From JBGAJN01 sp044224905 (GTDB taxonomy: Bacteria > Verrucomicrobiota > Verrucomicrobiia > Limisphaerales > JBGAJN01): 64,000 nucleotides of DNA. The notes beneath the pieces were generated by a model, which worked only from the letters and a program-made list of their open reading frames with translations, was not told where the DNA came from and did no database searches. Every line of letters starts with the position of its first letter. The first letter of the stretch is position 1. The stretch covers positions 744,001 through 808,000 of the forward strand of contig JBGAJN010000003.1 of assembly GCA_044224905.1 (NCBI GenBank), in the 5' to 3' direction. This document shows positions 34,746-44,900 of the stretch, one piece after another. The position numbers and the translations under genes are program-made.

Positions 34746-35822
34746 ATGCAAATCTCGAAGACGCTCCCATGGATGCTTTCGCTTTCGTTCGCCCTGTCGC
34801 TGGCTACCACTTCGCTGCGCGCCCACCCAGCCGCCGATGAGATGGCCGCCGCCGCACAAAAGTTTGCGGCGACTTTAACCGCCGAACAAAAAGCCAAAGG
34901 ACTCTATCCCGATGTCAAAGCCGAGGCGCGCAAGCAGTGGCATTTCATTCCGTCGGAGATGGTGAAGTTTGGGCGCAAGGGTGTGCCGTTTCTCGACTTG
35001 AACGAAGATCAACGGAAGCTCGCGCTCGCGCTGCTGCGCACCGGACTGAGCGATGCCGGCTACACGAAGGCGACGAACATCATGAGCCTCGAAGCCGTGC
35101 TGAAGTCCATTGAGAAGCCCGGCGGCAAAGTGGATCGCAACCCGATCAAATACTTTGTGTCGATCTACGGCACGCCCGACGCGAAAGGCACGTGGGGTTG
35201 GCGCTTCGAAGGCCATCACATGTCACTGTGTTTTACGATTGTCGACGGCAAGTCGATCTCCTCGAGTCCGACGTTCATGGGCACCAATCCCGCTGAAGTC
35301 CGCGAAGGTGCGCGCAAAGGCGTGCGCGTGCTCCGCCGTGAAGAAGATCTCGCCCGCCAGCTCGTGAAGTCACTCAACGCGGAACAAAGCGCTGTCGCAA
35401 TCTTCGATGCTACCGCCCCCAAGGAAATCATCACCGCCGCGGCTCCCGGCCTTGACGGCCCGCCCGCAAAAGTAACGCCCCTCAAGCCCGAAGGATTGGC
35501 GTTCTCAAAACTCACCTCGAGCCAGCAGGAACAGCTCAAGCAAATCGTCGACGAATTCGCGCTCCGCATTCGCCGCGACCTCGCGAAGGGTGACCTCGCC
35601 AAGATTGAAAAAGCCGGCTGGGACAAAGTTCACTTCGCGTGGGCGGGAGGTAAAGAACGTGGTCAAGGGCATTACTATCGGGTGCAAGGAACGACTTTCC
35701 TCATCGAATACGACAACACGCAGAACGACGCGAATCACGTGCACTCGGTCTGGCGCGATTTCAACGGAGACTTCGGCGACGACATCCTCGCCAAGCACTA
35801 CGCCAACGCACACGGGAAGTAA
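34746..35822 (+). CDS. Secreted DUF3500 protein
   Basis: 358 residues from ATG 34746, which begins a signal peptide (MQISKTLPWMLSLSFALSLATTSLRA). The body matches the DUF3500 layout: AEARKQWHFIPSEM, GVPFLDLNEDQRKLALALLRTGLSDAGYTKATNIM, YFVSIYGTPDAKGTWGWRFEGHHMSLCFTIVDG, and at the end RVQGTTFLIEYDNTQNDANHVHSVWRDFNGDFG. The histidine-rich GHHMS and NHVHSVWRD segments could bind metal. No function is established for the family. Probably periplasmic. Confidence 0.85.
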   Translation: MQISKTLPWMLSLSFALSLATTSLRAHPAADEMAAAAQKFAATLTAEQKAKGLYPDVKAEARKQWHFIPSEMVKFGRKGVPFLDLNEDQRKLALALLRTGLSDAGYTKATNIMSLEAVLKSIEKPGGKVDRNPIKYFVSIYGTPDAKGTWGWRFEGHHMSLCFTIVDGKSISSSPTFMGTNPAEVREGARKGVRVLRREEDLARQLVKSLNAEQSAVAIFDATAPKEIITAAAPGLDGPPAKVTPLKPEGLAFSKLTSSQQEQLKQIVDEFALRIRRDLAKGDLAKIEKAGWDKVHFAWAGGKERGQGHYYRVQGTTFLIEYDNTQNDANHVHSVWRDFNGDFGDDILAKHYANAHGK

Positions 35823-35865
35823 TCCCGTTTTTCCAACCAGCGGTCGCCATATCCCGGCGCGGAAG

Positions 35866-36219
35866 TTACGGTCCCCGTTGCCGGGTCAGCGTGACTGCCA
35901 CGTATTGCGCCTCCGGAATGATGAACTTCTTCACGGTAACTGTCACCGCGCGCGCCGGGAATTCGCTTAAGATCGCCATCGAAATATCCGTCGCGAGGGA
36001 TTCGATGAGTTTCCAACTGCGGCCGTTCCCGAAGTTCAAAAGTCGTTGTGCGACCTCGAAGTAATTAATTGTCCGGCGCAGATCATCCTTGGCCGCCGCT
36101 GCCGTCACGTCGTGCTGCATTTCGACGGTCACCAAGAGTCGCTGCGTCTCCGCGCGCTCCGCGTCCGGAACGCCGACGTGATATTCCACCGCGAGATCGG
36201 AGATGGTAATGGTGTCCAT
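35866..36219 (-). CDS. folB: Dihydroneopterin aldolase (FolB)
   Basis: 117 residues from ATG 36219 (MDTITISDLAVEYHVGVPDAERAETQRLLV); the frame opens at 36321 with an unrelated leader. FolB features: VEYHVGVPDAER, a catalytic-region INYFEVAQRLL, KLIESLATDISMAIL and the C-terminal VTVTVKKFIIPEAQYVAVTL. Cleaves dihydroneopterin in folate synthesis. It is 64 bases downstream of the HAD-Nudix gene on the same strand. Confidence 0.9.
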   Translation of the reverse strand: MDTITISDLAVEYHVGVPDAERAETQRLLVTVEMQHDVTAAAAKDDLRRTINYFEVAQRLLNFGNGRSWKLIESLATDISMAILSEFPARAVTVTVKKFIIPEAQYVAVTLTRQRGP

Positions 36220-36283
36220 GCCGGGAGAAGGATGAGGGATGCGCGTGGAATTATGAATTAAAAAATCCCGACCATTGCGAACG

Positions 36284-37387
36284 TCACGCGTTCCCCGCAA
36301 CGACGGCTTCCAACAACACACGGGTCGGCTGGTTCAGATTCATGCGCAACGCTTCAGCGACTGAAGTCCACACGAATTCCTGCGCCTCGTCGTTCAGCGT
36401 GACGTCAGCGGGTCCGATACAACGACACGTGTAATTCAACAGGATGAAGTGTGCGTCCCGATAAAACTCCTTCGAGTGAATGCAGTCCTGAGCGAGCACG
36501 AAGCGAACGTCGGCGACATCGAGCGAGGTCTCTTCTTTCAATTCACGCCGCAACGCATCGACAGACAGCTCACCCCATTTGATCTTTCCTCCCGGAATTC
36601 CCCAAAGCCCCGACCATTTTTGCGTCCGGATCATCAGAACATTTCCCTCCGCATCATAGATCAACGCGCCGACCGTCGCGATCGGCTGTGGCGAGACTGA
36701 GGAACTCGCAACCGTGCGCCGCAATTCCCAGCGGCTTTGCTCCAATATTTCCCGCAACTCACCCAAGTGCTCGACAATCAAATCCGGTTCGCTCGCGCGT
36801 AGCTGCTCGAGGCGATTGTATCCCGTCAATACCGCGCACGAATGAATCCCACCATGCTTGGCGGTTTCGATGTCATGCTGCATATCACCGATGAAAACGG
36901 TCTCGGCGGGATTCAATTGGTTCTCGACGAGAATCTCTTTGATCTTGGCGCGCTTATCCCAGATTCCGAGGTACGGCCGATCGAGAAACGGCCCAAACCC
37001 AGTTGCCTTCGCCTGCACCGCGAAGTGTTGATCGTGTACCGTGCTGAGTAGAAACGTCCGGACGCGATGCGCGCGGCAGAAGTGCAGAAACTCGCGCGCG
37101 TGCGGCAGTTCCTCAACGAGATCCTGCACGGTGCGAAAGTGCCCATGGAACCATTCTTCCAGCTGCGCCATCGGAACGTTCGGAGTGTAACGATCGTAGA
37201 ACTTGGAGAACGGGAGGCAAAACTCCGCGCGAAATTCCTCCAGCGTGATTGGCGGCACGCCGGCTTTCTCAAAGACGTGATTGGATGCACGCCACACCGC
37301 TGGCAAATCGTCTACCAATGTTCCCGACCAATCAAAAATAACATTCCGGATCACCCGCGAACAGTAACGCGGATCCCCGCCCGCCAA
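36284..37387 (-). CDS. HAD-like hydrolase fused to a Nudix hydrolase
   Basis: 367 residues from ATG 37387; a GTG at 37354 (VIRNVIFDW) would be the start without the leader. Residues 13-215 are a HAD domain: nucleophile Asp19 in VIFDWSGTLVDD, motif II STVHDQ, and ETVFIGDMQHDIETAK. Residues 230-367 are a Nudix domain with a near-perfect Nudix box at GGKIKWGE...RRELKEETS. The HAD motif I is DWS rather than DxD, so the general acid Asp is a Ser, as in phosphonatase-type (DWA) rather than phosphatase HADs. Both halves are complete. The joint reaction is unknown; nucleotide or sugar-nucleotide clean-up is a guess. Confidence 0.88.
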   Translation of the reverse strand: MAGGDPRYCSRVIRNVIFDWSGTLVDDLPAVWRASNHVFEKAGVPPITLEEFRAEFCLPFSKFYDRYTPNVPMAQLEEWFHGHFRTVQDLVEELPHAREFLHFCRAHRVRTFLLSTVHDQHFAVQAKATGFGPFLDRPYLGIWDKRAKIKEILVENQLNPAETVFIGDMQHDIETAKHGGIHSCAVLTGYNRLEQLRASEPDLIVEHLGELREILEQSRWELRRTVASSSVSPQPIATVGALIYDAEGNVLMIRTQKWSGLWGIPGGKIKWGELSVDALRRELKEETSLDVADVRFVLAQDCIHSKEFYRDAHFILLNYTCRCIGPADVTLNDEAQEFVWTSVAEALRMNLNQPTRVLLEAVVAGNA

Positions 37388-37555
37388 CCAGCGGATTTAC
37401 CAACCGTCTCCCGCCAAGTGGCGAGCTTCGGCTCTCGTTGAACGCACAAAGACATCGCGCGGTCGAAACTCGCACCGCAATGAAAGCGCACGAATCAGTC
37501 AAATTTTCTCGAGCAATCGGCCTGGATTTCCTGTAAGATCAACCCCATTCGCAAC

Positions 37556-39433
37556 ATGAAGAACACTCTTGGCCGGTTGGTAATTCTCCTCGCGTGGGCA
37601 CCGAACATCTTGGCAGCCGCGCTACCAACGGATTGGAAAAGCGTACAGACTATCGACCTGCCCAAGCCGGGCGTTTTTCGCTTCAGCCTCCCCGCGGCGA
37701 CCCTCGAAGCTTGTCGCCTAGGATTGGAAGACTTGCGCTTATTCGACGACCGTGGGCGCGAGCTTCCCTTCCTGATTGAACGCCCGATCGAAAGTCGCCC
37801 GCCGATCCTCCCAGCCCGCAATTTCAAAGCGTCGCAAAAGGCCGAAACGACCGTCCTGACCATGGACACGTTGACTGATCGACCGACTCGCGCGCTCAAC
37901 CTGATGACCCCGGCAGATAAATTCCAAAAAACGGTCAAACTGGAAGGCTCCACGAACGGAACGACGTGGACAACGCTGGTGCAAGGTGAACCAATTTTCC
38001 GAGAGCTATCGGGCACACGCCGGCTGCTTCTCGAGTTCCCTCCCGCCCCATACGAAAAGCTGCGCGTGACGATCGATGAACCCGCCGGAGGACTGAGAAT
38101 CTCGTTTTCCGGCGCGGAGATTCATACCGCGCCGAATGAACCGCGAGAAACCGAATTGCTGAACTTGACCGTCGTCGAACGAGAGAATTCCGGCACGGCT
38201 ACGAAGCTTAAGCTTCGGTCGTCTCTCACAAGCTTTAATCTTGCCGACCTTGAGATCCAAACGAGTGACCCTTCGTTCATCCGCCTTGTTCGCTTGATGG
38301 CACCAGCACGCAACGGGTCTCAAATCCAGGAGACGGAGATTTGGCGCGACACCATCTACCGGCTGCCAGTCGCAGATTATTCTGCGGCAGCCAAACTCAA
38401 CATCTCGCCCAATTTGCCCGTTATCGGGCGCGACTTGACCCTCGTGATCGACAACAACAAACAACCACCTCTCAATATCACCGGAATCACCGCCAAAAGA
38501 CATTCCGTCAACCTCATCGTCCTCGCTTCAACCGCAGGCAAACATTACTTGCTCAGCGGCAATCCCAGCGCGGCCCTCCCCAGCTATGACCTCGCGGGTC
38601 TGCGTGGAACCGTGAAACCGGAGACCATTAAATCCCTTGCTGTGTCCGCGTTGCAGGCGAACCCGGGAAACCGTTCCCAGCCGACCGCTTCTGCAGCCGA
38701 TCCGAACACCGGGAATTGGAGATACCGAAAGCGTCTCGAATTGACCGGCGGCGAAATTTACGAAGTCGAACTGGATCTCGACATTCTCACCCACGCGCAA
38801 CGCTCGCTGCACGATTTGCGGATCACCCGCGAAGGCAAAGTAATTCCCTACGCAATTCAAAGCGGCCCCGGACTCAACAGCGTCACCCCAACAGTCGCCT
38901 TGGAAAACGACATCCAAGCGAAAGGGGCGAGCGTCTGGTCCATCAAGTTACCGCGTGCCGGATTGCCGCTGAGCCAATTGGAATGCACCACCAAAGCCAA
39001 TGTGTTCAAGCGCTTCATGACCCTCGCCGAACCACGCCGGGACGAACGAGGTCGCTTGCAAAACATCACGCTCGGAAGCGCCGAATGGATTCGTGTTTCC
39101 GATCAAGAAGCCGGACGCCTGTCGATGACCATCGCCCACTCGCCGCAGACCGACCGCTTGTTGCTCACCACGGAAAACGGCAACAATCCGGCAATCCCGT
39201 TGGAGAATTTTCAATGCTGGTATCCCCGTACCTTCATCGTCTTCAAGGCATCACCAGGTGCGGCCACTTACCTTTACTACGGAAACGCTGATGCCGTTGC
39301 TCCTGCAGAAAAGCTCGACCTCACGCAAGCGACCTCGTCCGCAAGTAAGACACCGGCAAAACTTGGACCAGAAGAAGCCGTCTTAGTCCGCCAGCCGCTA
39401 ACACCGGGCTTGGGCAACAGATTGCCCCGTTGA
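37556..39433 (+). CDS. Secreted DUF3999-like protein
   Basis: 625 residues. Signal peptide MKNTLGRLVILLAWAPNILA, then beta-rich segments: DWKSVQTIDLPKPGVFRFSLPAATLEACRLGLEDLRLFDDRGRELPFLIE, which matches the start of DUF3999 family proteins, with further repeats of discoidin-like strands. A second part (about 385-600) starts WRYRKRLELTGG and looks like a further beta-sandwich resembling a DUF2341-like fold (LHDLRITREGKVIPYAI, FIVFKASPGAATYLYYGNA). No membrane helix at the end is visible, unlike many DUF3999 proteins. Function unknown; it is followed by a small secreted protein. Confidence 0.68.
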   Translation: MKNTLGRLVILLAWAPNILAAALPTDWKSVQTIDLPKPGVFRFSLPAATLEACRLGLEDLRLFDDRGRELPFLIERPIESRPPILPARNFKASQKAETTVLTMDTLTDRPTRALNLMTPADKFQKTVKLEGSTNGTTWTTLVQGEPIFRELSGTRRLLLEFPPAPYEKLRVTIDEPAGGLRISFSGAEIHTAPNEPRETELLNLTVVERENSGTATKLKLRSSLTSFNLADLEIQTSDPSFIRLVRLMAPARNGSQIQETEIWRDTIYRLPVADYSAAAKLNISPNLPVIGRDLTLVIDNNKQPPLNITGITAKRHSVNLIVLASTAGKHYLLSGNPSAALPSYDLAGLRGTVKPETIKSLAVSALQANPGNRSQPTASAADPNTGNWRYRKRLELTGGEIYEVELDLDILTHAQRSLHDLRITREGKVIPYAIQSGPGLNSVTPTVALENDIQAKGASVWSIKLPRAGLPLSQLECTTKANVFKRFMTLAEPRRDERGRLQNITLGSAEWIRVSDQEAGRLSMTIAHSPQTDRLLLTTENGNNPAIPLENFQCWYPRTFIVFKASPGAATYLYYGNADAVAPAEKLDLTQATSSASKTPAKLGPEEAVLVRQPLTPGLGNRLPR

Positions 39434-39485
39434 CAACTGCTGATGCGGGGCCGAAGTTGAGTTGAGAAGAAACGAAAGGCATTTT

Positions 39486-39821
39486 ATGAAAACGATCCCT
39501 TCCATCTTGATCGTTCTATGCGCGTTCGTAGCAACCGCAGCCGCTGAAGATCTCCGCCGCACGACGGATAAGACCGGCGATGCCGAGCTCCGCAAGCAAG
39601 AGCAAGCCGCTAAAGCTATCTATACGGTCAGTGAGCCGAATCGCATCGACCGCAACGGAGTCACGTATCGCGGAACCATTCCTCAGGCGATCAAGTCGCG
39701 GAATCCGTTGCAACTGATCAACCCATTCGCTCCGATGAAACACGGAGACGGCTCACAAAATCTTTCCTCTACGCTGCCAGGTGAGACGCCAAAAGTGATT
39801 TGTGTCTCGGTTGGGTTTTAA
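39486..39821 (+). CDS. Small secreted protein of unknown function
   Basis: 111 residues from ATG 39486, preceded by GAAAGG nine bases upstream, a plausible ribosome binding site; the frame opens at 39462. Signal peptide MKTIPSILIVLCAFVATAAA, then a polar, charged segment (DLRRTTDKTGDAELRKQEQAAK) and NPLQLINPFAPMKHGDG. I recognise no domain. It lies 52 bases after the DUF3999-like gene and may be co-expressed with it. Confidence 0.65.
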   Translation: MKTIPSILIVLCAFVATAAAEDLRRTTDKTGDAELRKQEQAAKAIYTVSEPNRIDRNGVTYRGTIPQAIKSRNPLQLINPFAPMKHGDGSQNLSSTLPGETPKVICVSVGF

Positions 39822-39899
39822 CGACGGACGGTTCCTGCATTAGTGGAGAGAATTCAATTCCTCCTTGGTCTGCTGATTCGCCAGTGATTCAATCACCAA

Positions 39900-41867
39900 A
39901 TGAGTCAGCTCGAAATCCTCGGCGAAAGCTCGCCTGAGATTTTCAAAATCCAAACGAAAGCCGCCGGCCCCGGCGGCACCCTGCCGATCTCCGAAGATTT
40001 TTTGCTCAACCGTCCCAGCGGAGATCTGTTCGGCCTCACGCAGAACGTCGGCATGGGCTGGAATCCAGCCGAACTCGGCCGCAAACAAGTCCTCATCCTC
40101 AGCACGCAAGGCGGTCTCCGCGCGCCTGATGGCAAACCGATCGCGCTGGGCTATCATACCGGCCACTGGGAAATCGGCCTACTTGTGCAGGCGGCGGCCC
40201 TCGAGCTACGCAACCTTAAGACCGTCCCCTTCGCCGGCTTCGTCTCCGATCCTTGCGACGGTCGCACACAAGGAACGCCCGGCATGTTCGACAGTTTGCC
40301 CTATCGCAACGACGCCGCGATTCTCTTCCGTCGTTTGATCCGTTCACTACCCACACGCGCCGGCGTGATCGGCGTGGCGACGTGCGATAAGGGACTTCCC
40401 GCCATGATGATGGCGCTCGCCGGAATGCGCGACCTGCCGTGTGTGCTGGTTCCCGGCGGAGTGACGTTGCCACCGACGAACGGCGAAGATGCCGCCGCAG
40501 TTCAAACGCTCGGGGCGCGTTTTTCGCACGGAATGATTTCGCTCGAAGAAGCCGCCGATCTTGGCTGTCGCGCGTGCGCGAGCCCCGGTGGTGGTTGCCA
40601 GTTCCTCGGGACGGCGGCGACCTCGCAAGTGGTCGGCGAAGCACTTGGCATGTCACTGCCACACACCGCACTGGCACCTTCAGGCCAGCCCGTATGGACG
40701 GACATGGCCGCGCGCTCCGCCCGCGCACTGACGCACCTTGAGAATGCCGGCGTTACGATGAAGCAGATCATCACGCGCGCCAGCATCCGCAACGCGATGG
40801 TCGTCCACGCAGCATTCGGCGGATCGACGAATTTGCTCCTCCACATTCCCGCCATCGCCCACGCCGCCGGACTTCCGCGCCCGACCGTCGAAGACTGGCA
40901 CGATGTGAACGTCCGCGTGCCGCGACTCGTGAGCGTGCTGCCCAACGGCCCCGTCCATCATCCCACCGTGCGGGTGTTCCTCGCGGGCGGCGTGCCCGAA
41001 GTAATGCTGCACCTGCGCGAACTCGGAGTGCTCGATACGATCGCGTTGACCGTGAGTGGGAAGACGTTGAACGAAGTTTTGAACTGGTGGGAAAAATCCG
41101 AACGCCGCGCACGCTTCCGCGAGATTCTCCAGCAACAGGACGGCGTGAATCCTGACGACGTGATCATGTCCCCTGCCCGCGCGCGCGAACGTGGATTGAC
41201 CAGCACGGTGACGTTTCCGCGGGGCAACATCGCGCCCGAGGGTTCCGTCATCAAAAGCACCGCCATTGATCCGAGCGTCGTGGACGCCGACGGTGTGTAT
41301 CGCAAGGAAGGTCCGATCAAAGTTTTCACGCGCGAAAAAGCCGCCGTCGCCGCGATCAAAAAGGGCTTGATCAAAGCAGGTGACGTTCTCGTCATCGCCG
41401 GCATCGGCCCTATGGGCACCGGCATGGAGGAAACGTATCAGGTGACCAGCTCGCTCAAGCATTTGCCGTTCGGAAAACACGTCGCGTTAATCACCGACGC
41501 GCGCTTCAGCGGCGTCAGCACCGGCGCGTGCATCGGCCACGTCGGCCCCGAAGCGCTCGCGGGCGGGCCATTGGGGAAACTGCGCGACGGCGACATCGTG
41601 CGCATCGTGATCGATAGGAACAACAACACGGGCACCATTGACTTCATCGGTGAAGGCGAACGGCGATTCAGTCCGGATGAAGGCGCGCAAGTGCTCGCAA
41701 AACGCGCCCTGCGCACCGATCTCTCGCCGGACGATTTGTTGCCGGACGACACGCGGCTTTGGGCCGCGCTGCAACATGCTGGCGGCGGCACGTGGGGGGG
41801 GTGCGTTTACGACACGCAAGCCGTCACCGACTTGCTCAAGGCCGGGCGCGCGGCCCAGAGTCGATAA
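39900..41867 (+). CDS. YjhG/YagF-type sugar-acid dehydratase (IlvD/Edd family)
   Basis: 655 residues. Fe-S dehydratase that removes water from a sugar acid, D-xylonate for the E. coli relatives. Visible: SDPCDGRTQGTPGMFDSLPYRN, the cluster cysteines in GVATCDKGLPAM and CRACASPGGGCQFLGTA, the AFGGSTNLLLHIPAIAHAAG segment, and GIGPMGTGMEETYQVTSSLKHL with DARFSGVSTGACIGHVGPEA near the end. The length and the FGLTQNVGMGWNP lead match the YjhG/YagF branch rather than IlvD (about 560). No xylose genes are adjacent, so the substrate is inferred. Confidence 0.9.
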   Translation: MSQLEILGESSPEIFKIQTKAAGPGGTLPISEDFLLNRPSGDLFGLTQNVGMGWNPAELGRKQVLILSTQGGLRAPDGKPIALGYHTGHWEIGLLVQAAALELRNLKTVPFAGFVSDPCDGRTQGTPGMFDSLPYRNDAAILFRRLIRSLPTRAGVIGVATCDKGLPAMMMALAGMRDLPCVLVPGGVTLPPTNGEDAAAVQTLGARFSHGMISLEEAADLGCRACASPGGGCQFLGTAATSQVVGEALGMSLPHTALAPSGQPVWTDMAARSARALTHLENAGVTMKQIITRASIRNAMVVHAAFGGSTNLLLHIPAIAHAAGLPRPTVEDWHDVNVRVPRLVSVLPNGPVHHPTVRVFLAGGVPEVMLHLRELGVLDTIALTVSGKTLNEVLNWWEKSERRARFREILQQQDGVNPDDVIMSPARARERGLTSTVTFPRGNIAPEGSVIKSTAIDPSVVDADGVYRKEGPIKVFTREKAAVAAIKKGLIKAGDVLVIAGIGPMGTGMEETYQVTSSLKHLPFGKHVALITDARFSGVSTGACIGHVGPEALAGGPLGKLRDGDIVRIVIDRNNNTGTIDFIGEGERRFSPDEGAQVLAKRALRTDLSPDDLLPDDTRLWAALQHAGGGTWGGCVYDTQAVTDLLKAGRAAQSR

Positions 41868-41913
41868 CCGCTGCAGTTCCACAGTGCAGCGCCACGCGAC
41901 CACATTTCCAGCG

Positions 41914-44900
41914 TCATTCAGGGCGTTCTGTCCGGCGCTTGGCGAATCGGGCGTATAAGGCCGGCAGCAGGAAAAGATTCAGCAGCGTGGAGGTCACGAG
42001 CCCGCCGAGAATAACCAGAGCCATTGGGCGCTCGATTTCGTTGCCAGGCACATTTCCTTTCAGGACCAGCGGAAGCAGGGCGAAGGCGGCAGTCGCCGCG
42101 GTCATGAGGATAGGGAGCAATCGTTCCTCGCTACCTTTCAATACAAGGTCGAGACTGAAAGTGTGCCCTTCCTCCTTCTCCAGATGTTGGTAATGGCTCA
42201 CCAGCAGAATGCCGTTGCGCGCAGCAATGCCGAGTACGGTAACAAAGCCGACGAGCGAACCGAGCGACAACACGCCGCCGCCCAGCCACGCCGCCAGCAC
42301 CCCGCCGATGAGCGCGAAGGGCAAGGTGAGCGCGACGAGCAGCACGAGGCGCGGGGATTGAAAGTCGGCGAACAAAAGGACGAGGATGCCCGCGAGCGAG
42401 GCGAGCGCGAGCCAGCCGAGGCGGCGTTGCGCGGCCTGACGTTCGGCCCATTCGCCGAGAATCTCGGGATGATGGCCGGCGGTGAATTTTACTTTGGCGA
42501 CACGTTCTTCGATGTCGCGCGCCACGTCGCCGAGCGGGCGTCCGCTGACATTGCAGGTCACGTCGATGCGGCGCGATGCGCCTTCGCGTTTGATTGCGTT
42601 GGGCGTGGGCACGACGGCCAGATCGGCCACGTCGGCAAGACGAACGTGGCCGCCAGACGGCGTTTCGATAAGCAGGTCGCGGAGCTGAGTGAAATCCGCA
42701 CGCACGCCGGGGACACTCCACACCGAGACGTCGTGGACTTTCTGATCCTGATAGACCTCGCCAACCTTGCGTCCGCGGACGAGCGTCGTCACCGCCTGCC
42801 GCACCTGACCGGCGGTGAGCCCGAACAACGCAGCAACCTCGGGTCGGAGCTTCACAGTGATCTGCGGCACGAGCGTGAGTGACTCCACCTTCAACGCGCT
42901 CACGCCGGGCACTTCCTTGAGCATCGCGCCCACCTCGCCCGCGTGCTGGCGCAACGTTTCCAAATCGGGTCCGTAAATACGCACCACCACGCTCGCGCTG
43001 GCGCCGGTGAGGACTTCCTTGATGCGCTCGCGGAGAAATGTCAGCAGATCGCGCACGAGACCCGGATAACCATCCACCACGGCTTGCACCTTGGAGATGG
43101 TAGTGTCGTAGTCGGCCTTGGGATCAATGCTGATCCAAAGCTCGGTGAAATCGGGACCAACAACTTCATCGGCCACCTCGGCGCGACCGATGTGCGCGCC
43201 CTGATTGCGCACGCCGGGAACAGCGAGCAAGTCCTTGGCGGCCGCAATGGTGATGCGCGTGCTAGCTTCTACGGAGGTGTTCGGTTTCTCCAGCCAGTGC
43301 ATGAGAAAATCGCGCTCTTTGAAGTTGGGCAGGAATTCCTCGCCCAGTCTTTTGTGCCAAACCCAACCGGTGAACACGAACGCGACAGCAAGAACGATGA
43401 TCGCCTTCCCCGGCCCGCGCGCGAAGACGGGCAACAAGGCGCGGTAGACCGTTTTGACCCGGCGCGCGAGCCAGGCTTCGCGATGGGCCGTCGCCTTCAC
43501 GTTCAACAACATCAGGCAGAGCGCGGGCGTAAGTGTGAGAGCCACAGCCAGCGAGGCGGCAATAGCGAGAATGTAGGACAGCGCCAGCGGCCGGAAGAAA
43601 GTCCCCGCCAGGCCCGGCAGGAAGAACACCGGCACGAAGACGAGCACGATGATAACGCTCGCATAAACCACCGCGCTACGGACCTCGAGCGAGGCGTTGA
43701 GGACTACTTGCAACGCCGGAAGCGGACTGCCCAGCGTCTGGTTTTGCCGCAGTCGCCGGAGGATATTTTCCACGTCGATGATCGCGTCATCCACGACTTC
43801 GCCGAGCGCAATGATGAGGCCGGCAAGGATCATTGTGTTGATGGTCTCACCTCGCCAGCGCAGGAGCAGCAACGCGATGGCGAGCGAAAGCGGGATGGCC
43901 GTGAGGCTGATGACCGTCGTGCGCCAGTCGCCGAGGAACAGCGCAAGGATAACGACGACGAGCAAGCAGCCCAGCCACAGCGCCTCGGTCAGATGGTCGA
44001 TGGAAAGTTGGATGAACGTCGCGGGCCGAAAAATGGTGCTGTCCACGTTGACGTCGGGCAGACCGGGCTTGAGTTCGGCGAGCACTTTCTCGACGCCCTC
44101 GGTGACATCGAGCGTATTGCCCCACGGTTGTTTTTCCACGATCAGCAGAATGCCGATGCCGTCGTTGATCACCGCATTGCCGATGGGTGCGGGATGACCG
44201 ATGCGGACTTCGGCCACGTCGCCGAGCCGGATGGGAGCGCCGTTTCGGAACTCGATCACGGTGCGCGCGAGATCTTCCGGCGTGGTGATGAGGCCGAGTT
44301 GCGTGACGCTGAAACGCAGGTTCGGCGTGTCGATGAATCCGCCCGCGCTGATCACCGCGGCGTCCCCCGCGGCGCGAGTCACCGCATCAAGGGTAACACC
44401 GGCGGCGCGGAGCCGCTGCGGATCGACGAGCACTTGGAATTGTTTGTCGCGCTGGCCCCAGATGGCGACGTTGGCAACGCCCGGAACGGACATGAGCCGT
44501 GGCCGGATCGTCCACAGCGCCACCTCGCTTAGATCCATTTGCGATAGCGTCTTCGAGGTGAGGCCGACTTTCAGCACGCGGCTCAAAGACGAATACGGCG
44601 CCATGAGTACGGGTGGTTTCACGACGGCAGGCAGGCGGTTCTGCGCGGTGTTCAACCGCTCCTGCACGAGCTGGCGGGCTTTGAGAATATCCGTGCCCGT
44701 GCTGAATATCATCACCACAGAGGAAAGCCCGAGCACCGACTTGGACCGGATCGTCTTGAGAAACGGCAGGCCGTTCAGCGAGTTCTCCAGCGGTACGGTG
44801 ACGAGCGCATCCACTTCCTCCGTCGAGAGGCCGGGGGCTTCGGTCTGAACTTCAACAAGCGGCGGCGCGAACTCGGGGAAAACATCCAGCGGCGCGTTCT

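Noticed and set aside
42163..44532. Long antisense open frames of 239 and 529 codons over the RND gene
   Set aside because: The RND product on the other strand has full family motifs; the antisense frames are composed of charged, biased residues typical of shadow frames in GC-rich DNA.
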